From a bacterium UBA2214 (lineage in GTDB: Bacteria; Zhuqueibacterota; Zhuqueibacteria; Residuimicrobiales; Residuimicrobiaceae): a stretch of 11,491 nt of DNA. The stretch spans positions 1 through 11,491 of the forward strand of contig DCUM01000054.1 of NCBI GenBank assembly GCA_002327255.1, given 5' to 3'. This document shows positions 1 to 7,526 of this stretch, one piece after another; the stretch's first letter is position 1; each line of letters opens with the position of its first letter. The notes under the pieces were generated by a model. That model searched no databases, was not told the origin of the DNA, and was given only the letters and a program-made list of their open reading frames with translations. The position numbers and the translations under genes are program-made.

Positions 1-356
1 CGCCGCAGCACCGCCTTGACGCGCGCCAGCAATTCGCGCACGCTGAAGGGTTTGGTGATGTAATCATCGGCCCCCAGTTCGAGTCCGAGCACCTTGTCGA
101 TCTCCTGGCCGCGCGCCGTGAGCATGATGATGGGGGTCTTGATGCCCCGCGCTCTCAATTCGCGGCAGATATCCAGGCCCGATTTACCGGGCAGCATGAC
201 ATCGAGCAGAATGAGATGATACTCCGGCGAGGCCGCCATTTGCATGCCCGACTCGCCATTCCATGCGATTTCCACTTCGTGGCCGTCAAACTCAAAGTTG
301 TCCTTGAGGCCATCAGCCAAGTCGCGTTCATCTTCGACAATCAATATTTTCGCCAT
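1..356 (-). CDS. Response regulator, OmpR/PhoB type, receiver domain (C-terminus outside the window)
   Basis: This is the phospho-acceptor partner of the histidine kinase encoded just upstream. The 118 visible residues form a complete CheY-like receiver domain: acidic pair E8-D9 after the first strand (ILIVEDE), phospho-acceptor D52 in LLDVMLPG, T80 in IIMLTAR, and K102 in DYITKPFSVRELLARV. The KPFSVREL ending and the run into a linker are typical of OmpR-class regulators with a winged-helix DNA-binding domain, but that domain lies beyond position 1, so the class is inferred. The ATG at 354-356 has a strong Shine-Dalgarno (GGAGG, about 5 nt upstream) that overlaps the end of the kinase gene. 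The kinase stop is only 7 bp away, so the two are co-transcribed and probably translationally coupled. All residues needed for phosphorylation are present. Confidence 0.95.
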   Translation of the reverse strand, partial: MAKILIVEDERDLADGLKDNFEFDGHEVEIAWNGESGMQMAASPEYHLILLDVMLPGKSGLDICRELRARGIKTPIIMLTARGQEIDKVLGLELGADDYITKPFSVRELLARVKAVLR

Positions 357-363
357 AACCTCC

Positions 364-1962
364 TCAACGCCGTGCGGATCGGTTCATTGCAGCAACGGGA
401 AAAATCAGTGAAAAAATGCTGCCGCTGCCGGCGCGGCTCTCCACCGCGACACGGCCGCCGTGTGCGGACATGATATGAGCCACCAGAGCCAACCCGATGC
501 CGCTTCCCCTGGTATTCTGCACCAGGCTGTTCTCGGCGCGATAAAACTTGATGAAAATTCGTTCCTGCTCTTTATCAGGAATCCCAATGCCGAAATCCTC
601 CACCTCGATGCACACGGCGGCGCCTGTTTTCATAATGCGCAGCAATATCTTTTTTTCATCGCGGCTGAATTTGACGGCGTTGTCAAGGAGATTGATCAAG
701 GCGCGCATCACGGCCTGGCGGTCGAGCCACAGACGCGGCAGTTCCGCAGCATTGCTATATTGCACCGTAAAACCCTTCTGCTCGAAATGCGATTGATACA
801 TGTCGAGGGTTTCTGTAACCACAGCGCTGATATCTTCCTCGGCAAAGTTAAACACCATCTTGCCGGATTCCAGTCTGGAAAAATCGAGAATATTGTTGAT
901 CAGCTGCGTGAGCCGGTTGCTTTCGTTCATGATGATGCGATAGTAGTGCTGTCGCTTCCCGGCCGCGCGCACCCGCCCCATCTCCAGGGTTTCGGCATAC
1001 ATGCGGATCAGCGCCAGGGGGGTGCGCAGTTCGTGGGAGACATTGGCGACAAAATCGGTTTTCATTTGTGAAAGTGCATGTTCCCGCAGAATATTGCGCA
1101 CCATGAAAGCGAGACCCGACAGCATCAGCACATTGATGAATCCGAGAAAGAGCAGATTCCGGAAGGTCTGCTTTTCAGCGATGCGGGCCAGCGTCATCCC
1201 CTGCATTTTTATCGCCACCTCCATCTCGGGGGTAATCCATAGCGGCGCTATTTTTTCGTACGGCTCGCCGGTGTCCTGCGACGTGCGATAATAGGTGTGA
1301 CGCGTGTAGGCATCCTGGATGCGAAAATTGAAACGTGATAATTCAGCCATTTGCAGTTTATAGGTGACCAGCTGCTGCGTGAACAGATTCAGGTCGAGCC
1401 AGAGTGAAAGGGTGCCCGTGCTGGATAGCTCTCCGGTTCCAGCCAGCGGCAGAATGAAAAGAATGGTATGATCCGCCGCTGCCGCCGTGACCCGCAAGCG
1501 TATGGGATAGACCTGGCCTTTGGCCGCACGAATCGCCAGTACCCGTAATTGCTGTGCCGAATCTCGCTCCGCGCGGTTGATGAGCGCCTGGATGGATACG
1601 AGGCTGGTGTCCATCTCCCGGTTACTGCAAAAATGGGCCCAGGTTCCCGTCGGATAATGGTAAAAAACACCGATCAGGGCGGATTTCCTCTGCAGCAGTT
1701 CGGTCGCCGTACGCTGCAGTTGTTCGGCGCTGCCCACCGGGCGGTTGAGCCCCGGCAAGGCCGCCGTCCAGTCGGTGAACTGATCCCAGGCGTATTGATT
1801 GATGGAAAAGAGGATGCCATCGAGCTGCTGATCATAGATCGATTCGATCACTTTTTGCTGGCTGTTGCGCTGGAGTATCTGAAAGATGGTATAGCTCAAC
1901 AACGGCAAAATCAGCAGGATGGTGAGGATGACGAATCCTCTCTGTAGGGACAGTTTGCGCAT
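364..1962 (-). CDS. Membrane sensor histidine kinase
   Basis: This is a transmembrane kinase that should autophosphorylate on a histidine and pass the phosphate to the regulator encoded 7 bp downstream. Counting from the ATG at 1962 (532 aa), there is a transmembrane segment at about 9-30, an extracytoplasmic region of about 240 residues that I do not recognise, and a second segment at about 269-289. The HisKA domain has its phospho-acceptor H310 in NVSHELRTPL. The HATPase_c domain shows an N box (NLLDNAVKF, 424-432), DFGIG (456-460) and GSGIGL (486-491). Only about 10 residues separate the second membrane segment from the HisKA helix, so there is no HAMP domain. The start is uncertain. A TTG at 1966-1968 overlaps the stop of the upstream amidohydrolase, and the ATG at 1960-1962 lies two bases after that stop. 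Neither has a clear Shine-Dalgarno, so translation probably depends on re-initiation. The stimulus is unknown. Confidence 0.95.
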   Translation of the reverse strand: MRKLSLQRGFVILTILLILPLLSYTIFQILQRNSQQKVIESIYDQQLDGILFSINQYAWDQFTDWTAALPGLNRPVGSAEQLQRTATELLQRKSALIGVFYHYPTGTWAHFCSNREMDTSLVSIQALINRAERDSAQQLRVLAIRAAKGQVYPIRLRVTAAAADHTILFILPLAGTGELSSTGTLSLWLDLNLFTQQLVTYKLQMAELSRFNFRIQDAYTRHTYYRTSQDTGEPYEKIAPLWITPEMEVAIKMQGMTLARIAEKQTFRNLLFLGFINVLMLSGLAFMVRNILREHALSQMKTDFVANVSHELRTPLALIRMYAETLEMGRVRAAGKRQHYYRIIMNESNRLTQLINNILDFSRLESGKMVFNFAEEDISAVVTETLDMYQSHFEQKGFTVQYSNAAELPRLWLDRQAVMRALINLLDNAVKFSRDEKKILLRIMKTGAAVCIEVEDFGIGIPDKEQERIFIKFYRAENSLVQNTRGSGIGLALVAHIMSAHGGRVAVESRAGSGSIFSLIFPVAAMNRSARR

Positions 1963-1964
1963 CT

Positions 1965-3665
1965 TCAACGGCCGGGAATTGTGGCGCCGGCCGGACGTTG
2001 ATAAACGACGCGGCCGCCCAATATCGTGTAATCCACCTGCACATCCCAGATTTTTTCGGCGGCGATGGTCAAAATATCCTGCGACAGGACGGCGAAATCG
2101 GCGAGATAGCCCGGCTTGATCATGCCTTTAATCCCTTCATCGTAGGAGGCGTAGGCGGCGTTGATGGTGTAGCAGGCGATGGCTTCCGCGACGCTGATCT
2201 TTTGTTCGGGAATCCAGCCGTGCGGATGCAAGCCATCGAGGGTGCGCCGCGTCACGGCCCCATAGATGCCCCAGAGTGGATTGAGCGGGGCGACGGTCCA
2301 GTCGGTTCCGAAGCACACCTTGACGCCGTGATCGAGAAAAGAACGGAAGGAGTAGGCTTCGCGGCAGCGTTCGATGCCGATGCGTTTGTGCGCCCAGCGG
2401 CCATCGTCGATGGCGTGGTAGGGTTGCATGGAAGCGATGACCCCCAACTCGGCAAACCGGGGCAGATCGGCGGCGGCGATATGCTGGGCATGTTCGATGC
2501 GGAAACGGCGGTCGCGTTGCGGATTCTCGCGCACGCATTGTTCGAAGAGATCGAGCATGTAGCGGTTGGCGCTGTCGCCGATGGCGTGCACCGAGAGCTG
2601 CAAGCCGATTTTATCGGCCGCGAGGGCCCATTTTGGCAGGCGGCCATCGAGCACGACATCCATGGGCAAACCATAGACATCCTGCGTTCCCGCATAGGGG
2701 GCCAGGAAGAGTGCGGTCGAGGAGCCAAGCGAGCCGTCTGCAAAGGCTTTCAGGGAACCGATGCGGAGCATGTCATTGCCAAAATGGGCGCGAATGCCGA
2801 GACGCGCGAAGGATTCATGGAGATCGATCGGAAGCCGGCAGTCCATGCGTGCGGTGAGTTCGCCGCCTTCCAGGAGTTTTTGATAGATCGCAAGATCGCG
2901 GCCCGCGCTGACATCCTGAATGCTGGTGACGCCGCATTGACGCGCCAGTTCCAGGGCGGCGTGCGCCGCTTCGAGGAGTTCCGCTTCACTGGCATCCGGC
3001 ACCAGTGCGTAAACCGCATTCATGGCTTCATCCTTGAGGATGCCGGTGGGTTCGCCGGTTTCGGGATCGCGAACGATGGCGCCGCCCGGGGGATCCGGCG
3101 TATGGCGGTCGATGCCTGCGGCCTTCAGGGCGGCCGAGTTGGCCAGTCCCATGTGGCCATCCAGCCGCGACACAAAGAGGGGGGTCTCCCGGGAGACCGA
3201 ATCGATCAACGCGCGGTGCGGCAGACGCGTGCCCGGCCAGCTCTCATGATCCCAATCGCCGCCGGTGATCCAGCGCCCGGGGTGGCGCTGGACATGCTCG
3301 CGGATGCGGGCGATGAAATCGCGTTCATCGCTGGCGGAGCGCAAGTCGATGCCCAGCAGCTGGAATCCACCGCTGATGAAATGGGTGTGTCCATCGATGA
3401 ATCCGGGCAGCAGCAGCCTGCCCTGCAAATCGATGCTCCGGGTATGGGCGCCGATCAAGGGTTTGATGTCGGCGTCACTGCCGACCGCGAGGATGCGGTC
3501 GCCGCGAACCGCCACAGCCTGGGCGGTGGGGGTATCGGCATCCACCGTCCATACCTTGCCATTCATGAGCACCAGATCGGCGTAAAGGCGCGGCTGGGCT
3601 GCCGGCGCGAGCGCAGTCCATGCCAAAACCAGCATCGCGATCATGCCTGATTTGTTTTTCATCAT
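1965..3665 (-). CDS. Exported YtcJ-like metal-dependent amidohydrolase
   Basis: This is a 566-aa member of the Amidohydro_3 / YtcJ branch of the amidohydrolase superfamily, which hydrolyses amide or related bonds in small molecules. The exact substrate cannot be read from the sequence. The N-terminus (MMKNKSGMIAMLVLAWTALA) looks like a Sec signal peptide ending near APAA (20-23), so the enzyme is probably periplasmic. The first beta-sandwich segment (LVLMNGKVWTVD) leads to the metal motif DGHTH (91-95). Other family landmarks are TGGDWDHESWP (134-144), a lysine in LKAFADGSLGSS (K306, candidate carboxylated metal bridge), H360 in SVHAIGD, H392 in IEHAQH, and the catalytic aspartate D455 in GTDWTVAPLNP. 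The family C-terminus (IKPGYLADFAVLSQDI) is intact, and the length is typical. It follows the phosphodiester glycosidase by 42 bp and its stop touches the kinase start. A second ATG at 3662 is an equal start candidate. Confidence 0.93.
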   Translation of the reverse strand: MMKNKSGMIAMLVLAWTALAPAAQPRLYADLVLMNGKVWTVDADTPTAQAVAVRGDRILAVGSDADIKPLIGAHTRSIDLQGRLLLPGFIDGHTHFISGGFQLLGIDLRSASDERDFIARIREHVQRHPGRWITGGDWDHESWPGTRLPHRALIDSVSRETPLFVSRLDGHMGLANSAALKAAGIDRHTPDPPGGAIVRDPETGEPTGILKDEAMNAVYALVPDASEAELLEAAHAALELARQCGVTSIQDVSAGRDLAIYQKLLEGGELTARMDCRLPIDLHESFARLGIRAHFGNDMLRIGSLKAFADGSLGSSTALFLAPYAGTQDVYGLPMDVVLDGRLPKWALAADKIGLQLSVHAIGDSANRYMLDLFEQCVRENPQRDRRFRIEHAQHIAAADLPRFAELGVIASMQPYHAIDDGRWAHKRIGIERCREAYSFRSFLDHGVKVCFGTDWTVAPLNPLWGIYGAVTRRTLDGLHPHGWIPEQKISVAEAIACYTINAAYASYDEGIKGMIKPGYLADFAVLSQDILTIAAEKIWDVQVDYTILGGRVVYQRPAGATIPGR

Positions 3666-3707
3666 CGTTCTGACTCTTTCTCTTTTGAGTGAAGACGGTT
3701 GTCAAAT

Positions 3708-4931
3708 TTAAGGCGATAAGGTTGTTTTAACCGTCACCGTATCGGAACTGGCGGCTGCCGTAGAGATCACCAGCAGGGCGTTTGCGACCGCGCGTTCCCA
3801 GCCATCGGAGGGCGAATTCACGACCTCGTCAGCCACTACCAGGGTGCTGGAACCGCCGCCATCGAGATTGAGAGCGTCGGTGCATCCCAGGGTGAGCATG
3901 TAATCGGCCAGCTCGACCAGGTTCATGCCAACGCTCAAGTCGGGCTGGCGGCCATCGACCACCACCAGGAACAGCCGGGTCGAGTCCGCGTTAAATCCCA
4001 CCGCGGTGCGCGGATGGCGGTCCGTGGCGAAGGTGGCGCTCCCCCCCTCGGCGGCATACTCCTGCAGTGCCGTGTTGCGGCCGTTGCGCAGGATGCGCGG
4101 GAATCCGCCCACCGCCTCCTTGAGCGGGCGCGTCTCCGGTTTGACCTGCAAGGCGAGGCGCACCGTATCGCCCCCCTGCAAGCCCGCGAGAAAGGGTATG
4201 GCACGGTCGTGTCCGGACAGGATCACTTTGCCTTCGGGAATGGCCCTGTTGCCCTTGTTGAGGGCTACGTCCTCGACGATGCAGGCGATGGTATCGTTGA
4301 TCATCCACCTTTGCAACGGCATCAAGAGGGCTTCGGCCCCCCAGGCATTGGTGCGGGTCGAGTCGCCGTTGAAGCGGTTGTAAAGGACGAGGTGATCCGC
4401 CGCGCGGGGGATATTGACGCCATGGAGGGGCACCGCGCTCTTTTTATGCAAGACGGCGCCCTGGAAAGTAAAGCGTTCAATGACCGGTCTGTGTTCGGGT
4501 GTGAATGCGATGGCGGAATATTGGTTCGGCATGGAGAGGAGCTGCCCGTTCTCGACCTGGATGTTGATGGGGTTTCCGGTGCCTGCGCTCATATTGAAAA
4601 AATCCGCATTGATGGCGGCGACGACGCGGTGGCCCTCGCGTTGATGGCGCCGCGACATCTCCGAGGTGAGCTCCCGTGATCCCAACCGTTCGCCGGGTCG
4701 CGTCAGCACGCCCTGTCCCTTGCAGGACTCGAGAACGAGCCAGGGATTGGTCAGATCGACTTCAAGGAGAGCGATGCTCCAGGGTATGTTCCGTTCGACC
4801 ACCTTCTGATAGCGCATGCCCGGCCCCACCCATTCATGGCGCACGGTGATAAAGTCCGCTGCTGTTGATGCCGTCGAGACGCAGGCGAAGAGGAGAAAAA
4901 GGAGTATCTGCCTGATCTGGTGACGTTCCAT
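3708..4931 (-). CDS. Exported phosphodiester glycosidase family protein (NAGPA domain, formerly DUF2233)
   Basis: This belongs to the family of the human uncovering enzyme NAGPA, which removes a sugar attached through a phosphodiester. Bacterial members are secreted or periplasmic, and their natural substrates are mostly unknown. The ATG at 4929-4931 gives 407 aa beginning with a signal peptide (residues 1-25, hydrophobic IRQILLFLLFACVS, cleavage near STAA). An upstream in-frame ATG at 5096 is unlikely because that extension covers the promoter and much of the ferredoxin terminator. A GGAG-type ribosome site lies upstream. Family landmarks are INADFF (107-112), GGFPRIL (275-281), HPRTAVGF (306-313), VVVDGRQP (323-330), NLDGGGSST (355-363) and the closing RAVANALLV (380-388). 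It is the first gene of the unit running into the amidohydrolase and the two-component pair. Confidence 0.9.
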   Translation of the reverse strand: MERHQIRQILLFLLFACVSTASTAADFITVRHEWVGPGMRYQKVVERNIPWSIALLEVDLTNPWLVLESCKGQGVLTRPGERLGSRELTSEMSRRHQREGHRVVAAINADFFNMSAGTGNPINIQVENGQLLSMPNQYSAIAFTPEHRPVIERFTFQGAVLHKKSAVPLHGVNIPRAADHLVLYNRFNGDSTRTNAWGAEALLMPLQRWMINDTIACIVEDVALNKGNRAIPEGKVILSGHDRAIPFLAGLQGGDTVRLALQVKPETRPLKEAVGGFPRILRNGRNTALQEYAAEGGSATFATDRHPRTAVGFNADSTRLFLVVVDGRQPDLSVGMNLVELADYMLTLGCTDALNLDGGGSSTLVVADEVVNSPSDGWERAVANALLVISTAAASSDTVTVKTTLSP

Positions 4932-4979
4932 ACCTGCCACTCCGGAGCTACATGGGGATGAAAAAGAGGAATTTTCAGA

Positions 4980-5008
4980 AATATAAGCAATCCGCAGCAA
5001 GAAAGCAA
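4980..5008 (-). promoter_or_regulatory. Sigma70-type promoter for the glycosidase-amidohydrolase-kinase-regulator unit
   Basis: On the minus strand, TTGCTT (5003-5008) and TATATT (4980-4985) are separated by exactly 17 bp. Transcription would start near 4973, leaving a leader of about 42 nt with a Shine-Dalgarno before the ATG at 4931. No other good promoter was seen inside the four-gene unit, so this probably drives all of it. Confidence 0.65.
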
Positions 5009-5094
5009 GACGGCAGAAATATTTCTCTGCGGCGGAGGCTCCTGAAGCTGTGCAAACGGATGGATTCCAGGCGAAAAGGGGGAAAAGCGGGTGC

Positions 5095-5152
5095 AAAAAA
5101 AAAGCCGGTCCCGGAGAACCAGCTTGAATGAGAATGTCCGGATGGGCCGGCT
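5095..5152 (-). terminator. Rho-independent terminator after the ferredoxin gene
   Basis: On the minus strand, AGCCGGCCC (5144-5152) pairs with GGGACCGGCT (5103-5112) with one bulged A, and is followed by nine T residues (complement of 5095-5103). The left arm overlaps the last two bases of the ferredoxin stop region. The loop between the arms is about 30 nt and contains a further small CCGGA/TCCGG pairing. This isolates the ferredoxin transcript from the operon that follows. Confidence 0.75.
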
Positions 5153-5336
5153 ATTCGATGACAATCGCTTCAGCAGGGCACGATTCCGCCGCTTCGCGCA
5201 CCATATCTTCCATATCCGCGGGAACGGGGCCTTCGATGGCGATGGCCACATCGCCCTTCATCTGAAACACATCGGGAGCGGTATCACAACACAGCTCGCA
5301 TCCTGTGCAGAGATCGGGATCAACTTTAGTCTTCAT
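5151..5336 (-). CDS. Small single-cluster [4Fe-4S] ferredoxin
   Basis: This 61-aa soluble electron carrier resembles the monocluster ferredoxins of Thermotoga, Pyrococcus and Desulfovibrio. The ligand pattern is CTGCELC (C10, C13, C16) with a distant fourth ligand C53 followed by proline (ESCPAEAIVIE). This fits one [4Fe-4S] cluster, with a normal cysteine at the position that is aspartate in the Pyrococcus protein. An additional C17 directly follows the third ligand. It may pair with another group or be free, as there is no obvious second partner among the remaining residues. The start at 5336 was chosen because GGAGG lies about 5 nt upstream and MKTKVDPDLC matches the family N-terminus. Longer in-frame starts reach back towards the promoter. 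It has its own promoter and terminator, so it is a single-gene unit, and its redox partner cannot be named from context. Confidence 0.92.
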   Translation of the reverse strand: MKTKVDPDLCTGCELCCDTAPDVFQMKGDVAIAIEGPVPADMEDMVREAAESCPAEAIVIE

Positions 5337-5396
5337 TGTTACCTCCATATTCACACCAGCAGAGTATCGCTCTTTACCGCGATCATTTCGAGGGAT

Positions 5397-5425
5397 AATA
5401 TACAAACTATCGCAAAATGAAACAA
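5397..5425 (-). promoter_or_regulatory. Sigma70-type promoter for the ferredoxin gene
   Basis: On the minus strand, TTGTTT (5420-5425) and TATATT (5397-5402) are 17 bp apart. The start point would be near 5390, giving a leader of about 54 nt ending in a strong GGAGG before the ATG at 5336. Confidence 0.65.
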
Positions 5426-5601
5426 GTTTTTTATTGCAGACGGCTCTCCGGAAAAATTCAGGACCCTAGCGGCCGCAAAAGGAAGGGAATCAGGACAGCA
5501 GTCATGGACGCATCTCGTGCACAATTCCTCTTCCTGTCCGTGGTGCGCCTGGCGTCTTCGTGGGTGCCGTCTGAATCGTGCTGCGGTCAGGTTTGCTCTT
5601 T

Positions 5602-5756
5602 TGTAACTATTCACCGCAAAGGTCACCGGGAAGCCTGGTCTATTTCTGTTATGCTCACGTGATTCAGAAAAATATCAGGCTTTATGCTGGAAGCCCATAA
5701 AAAGGTTATGCGTTCTGCTGGCTCTGCGGTTAAATCTGGATGGCTGAATAGTTACA
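5602..5756. repeat. 155-bp segment with 12-bp perfect terminal inverted repeats
   Basis: TGTAACTATTCA at 5602-5613 is exactly the reverse complement of TGAATAGTTACA at 5745-5756. Just inside each end is an A/G-rich motif pointing inward: CACCGCAAAGG on the plus strand (from 5612) and AACCGCAGAGCC on the minus strand (from 5732 leftward, continuing to about 5705). There is no coding capacity and no clear target-site duplication. It could be a small non-autonomous element or the remains of one, or a structured intergenic repeat. Confidence 0.6.
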
Positions 5757-5823
5757 CCCTTTTCAAGCGTTTTATCCTCATTTTATGTTGTTTTTCAGGT
5801 TCATCCGGCAAATGAGTACTTGG

Positions 5824-5860
5824 TTAACCGCCGAGAACGCAGAGATACGCAAAGAAAAGA
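5824..5860 (+). repeat. A/G-rich short repeat, copy 1 (AACCGCCGAGAACGCAGAG type)
   Basis: The copy begins TTAACCGCCGAGAACGCAGA and continues as near 10-bp units (CGCCGAGAA, CGCAGAGATA, CGCAAAGAAA). Related sequence appears inverted at 6058-6092, and degenerate forms occur at 5612-5635, 5705-5733 and in the 10361-10453 spacer. All copies are intergenic. Confidence 0.55.
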
Positions 5861-6057
5861 AAAACATAAAAATAGCATCGATAGAACTTTTTATGCCCGA
5901 GAAGAAATTCAAATCAAAGCTTGTACGATACTCGCAATAAAAACAGCTCGGCAGTCCCGGCACGCCCGGCGGTTTATGAATAGAACAGGCTAATTGCCAA
6001 ACCGATTATTATGTTTGATCATTCATCAAGTTTCATATTGAACTATATTCTCCAAAT

Positions 6058-6092
6058 CCCTTGGCGTTCCTCGGCGCTTTCCCGGCGGTTCA
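6058..6092 (-). repeat. A/G-rich short repeat, copy 2, inverted relative to copy 1
   Basis: Read on the minus strand it begins AACCGCCGGGAAAGCGCCGA and continues with GGAACGCCAAGG. The first eight bases are identical to copy 1 at 5826, and it keeps the roughly 10-bp CGCC(A/G)AG unit. With copy 1 it forms an inverted pair about 270 bp from end to end. Confidence 0.5.
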
Positions 6093-6278
6093 TTCAGGTA
6101 CGCATTTTTCGGATGATCCGTTTTTCAATGTCGTATCCGCTTCTCGAACCATGCAATGGCTCCTCCGCGGCGCGGCAAAATAACATCGTATTTTCAGATA
6201 TTTCTCTTGCATTATTGCATTTAAGTATTAATTTTAGAAGAAAATATCACGAATCTCGAAAAGAAGGAACGCTGTGGT

Positions 6279-7526
6279 ATGATGAATTATGTCTGGCTCG
6301 GACTGGTGGCGATCGGATTTATCGTTGGGGCCTGGACGGGGAATATTGAGGCGGTCACCAAAGGTGCGCTCGACTCGGCGAGCACGGCGGTGAATATTGC
6401 GCTGGGGCTCATTGGCATCATGACCCTGTGGCTGGGCGTCATGAAAATCGCCCAGGATGCCGGGCTGGTCAAGCTCCTTGCCGGCGCCATCAAACCCATC
6501 AGCAGGCGCCTCTTTCCCGATATCCCCCCGGAGCACCCGGCCATCGGCGCCATCCTCCTCAACGTTTCCGCCAACTGGCTGGGACTGAGCAACGCGGCCA
6601 CGCCGATGGGACTCAAGGCCATGGAAGAACTGCAGACGCTCAATGAAAAGAAAGACACGGCCAGCGATGCCATGATCATGTTTCTGGCATTGAACACCGG
6701 CAGCATCACCCTGATTCCGATGACGGTCATCGCCGTGCGCGCCAGCATGGGATCGGCCAATCCCACCGAAATCATCGGCACTACTATTTTTGCCTCGACG
6801 ATGGCCACTATTTTTGGCGTGCTGGCGGCGAAGACTTTTCTGACCCTGGAATCGGGTTGGCAGGTTTTTAAAACCAGAGTGGCCGCCGCCTGGCGGGCTT
6901 TTGTCATCGCCGGGGTGATCATCGCTGCCATTGTTGTGGCGGTTCAGACCGGCCTGATGGCCTGGGTGGCATCCCAAATTCCAGCCGATTCCTTCCGCAA
7001 AATGGTCATGCTGATTTCCACCTGGGCGATTCCCATCCTGCTCTTCTTCATCCCCGTCTTTGGTATGATTAAAAAAGTCAAAGTCTATGAGGCCTTTGTC
7101 GAGGGCGCCAAAGAGGGCTTTCAGGTCGCCGTGCGCATCATCCCCTTCCTGGTGGCCATACTGGCTGCCATCGGCATGTTTCGCGCCTCGGGCGCCATGG
7201 ATTTTTTCGTCTACCTGCTCACGCCCGTGACCAATTTGATCGGCATGCCCGCGGAGGTTCTGCCCGCCGCATTGATGCGGCCGCTTTCCGGGAGCGGTTC
7301 TCTGGGCATCATCACCGAGTTGCTCAAGGTGCACGGACCGGATTCTTTTATTGGACGCATGGCATCCACGATCTTTGGCTGTTCGGAAACCACCTTTTAT
7401 GTGGTGGCGGTCTACTTTGGTGCGGTGCAGATCAAAAAAATCAGAAGTGCCATTTGGGTGGGATTGATAGCGGATTTGGCAGGCATCCTCGGCACGGTAT
7501 TCATCTGCCGCTACCTGTTTTTGTAA
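6279..7526 (+). CDS. SpmA-SpmB fusion membrane protein (nucleoside recognition / Gate domain)
   Basis: This 415-aa polytopic inner-membrane protein joins in one chain the two proteins known in Bacillus as spore maturation proteins SpmA and SpmB. The SpmA half (about 1-190) carries NVSANWLGLSNAATPMGLKA (95-114), a hallmark of the family, and LNTGSITLIP (138-147). The SpmB half (about 240-415) carries RPLSGSGSLGI (334-344) and CSETTFYVVAVYFGAVQIKK (368-387). Such fusions are known in Gram-negative bacteria that do not sporulate. The transported or gated substrate is not established. The family shares the nucleoside-recognition (Gate) fold with transporters. The start at 6279 (ATG ATG) has AAGGA about 10 nt upstream. 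The LysE-family gene follows after 163 bp with no clear terminator between them, so co-transcription is possible but unproven. Confidence 0.92.
   Translation: MMNYVWLGLVAIGFIVGAWTGNIEAVTKGALDSASTAVNIALGLIGIMTLWLGVMKIAQDAGLVKLLAGAIKPISRRLFPDIPPEHPAIGAILLNVSANWLGLSNAATPMGLKAMEELQTLNEKKDTASDAMIMFLALNTGSITLIPMTVIAVRASMGSANPTEIIGTTIFASTMATIFGVLAAKTFLTLESGWQVFKTRVAAAWRAFVIAGVIIAAIVVAVQTGLMAWVASQIPADSFRKMVMLISTWAIPILLFFIPVFGMIKKVKVYEAFVEGAKEGFQVAVRIIPFLVAILAAIGMFRASGAMDFFVYLLTPVTNLIGMPAEVLPAALMRPLSGSGSLGIITELLKVHGPDSFIGRMASTIFGCSETTFYVVAVYFGAVQIKKIRSAIWVGLIADLAGILGTVFICRYLFL

Larger units (their letters stand above)
5426..6278. other. Long intergenic region without a convincing gene; repeat-bearing
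   Basis: Short open frames here lack ribosome sites, recognisable motifs and normal composition, so I call none. The stretch is more AT-rich than the genes around it, especially from 5690 on. It contains the inverted-repeat-bounded segment at 5602-5756 and A/G-rich repeats at 5824-5860 and 6058-6092. The last 50 bases form the leader of the SpmA-SpmB gene, with AAGGA at 6264-6268. A promoter for that gene should lie here, but no candidate is convincing: TTGCAT at 6207-6212 lacks a good -10 at the right distance. Confidence 0.6.

Noticed and set aside
1998..3650. 550-codon open frame on the plus strand opposite the amidohydrolase gene
   Set aside because: The minus-strand frame has all family motifs. 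The plus frame has no recognisable domain and is a codon-composition shadow of a GC-rich gene.
3677..3705. Internal promoter upstream of the amidohydrolase (TTGACA on the minus strand at 3700-3705)
   Set aside because: The expected -10 position reads GAAAGA-like sequence. An isolated -35 match is not enough.
4932..5096. N-terminal extension of the phosphodiester glycosidase to an ATG at 5096
   Set aside because: The extension would cover the promoter at 4980-5008. The internal ATG at 4931 has a ribosome site and starts a proper signal peptide.
5417..5963. Short open frames in the intergenic region (5417-5662 plus, 5351-5626 minus, 5778-5963 minus)
   Set aside because: They have no ribosome site or motif, and they overlap repeats and the ferredoxin promoter.
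5602..6092. CRISPR array
   Set aside because: The repeats are degenerate, unevenly spaced and alternate in strand. There are no regular spacers and no cas genes.
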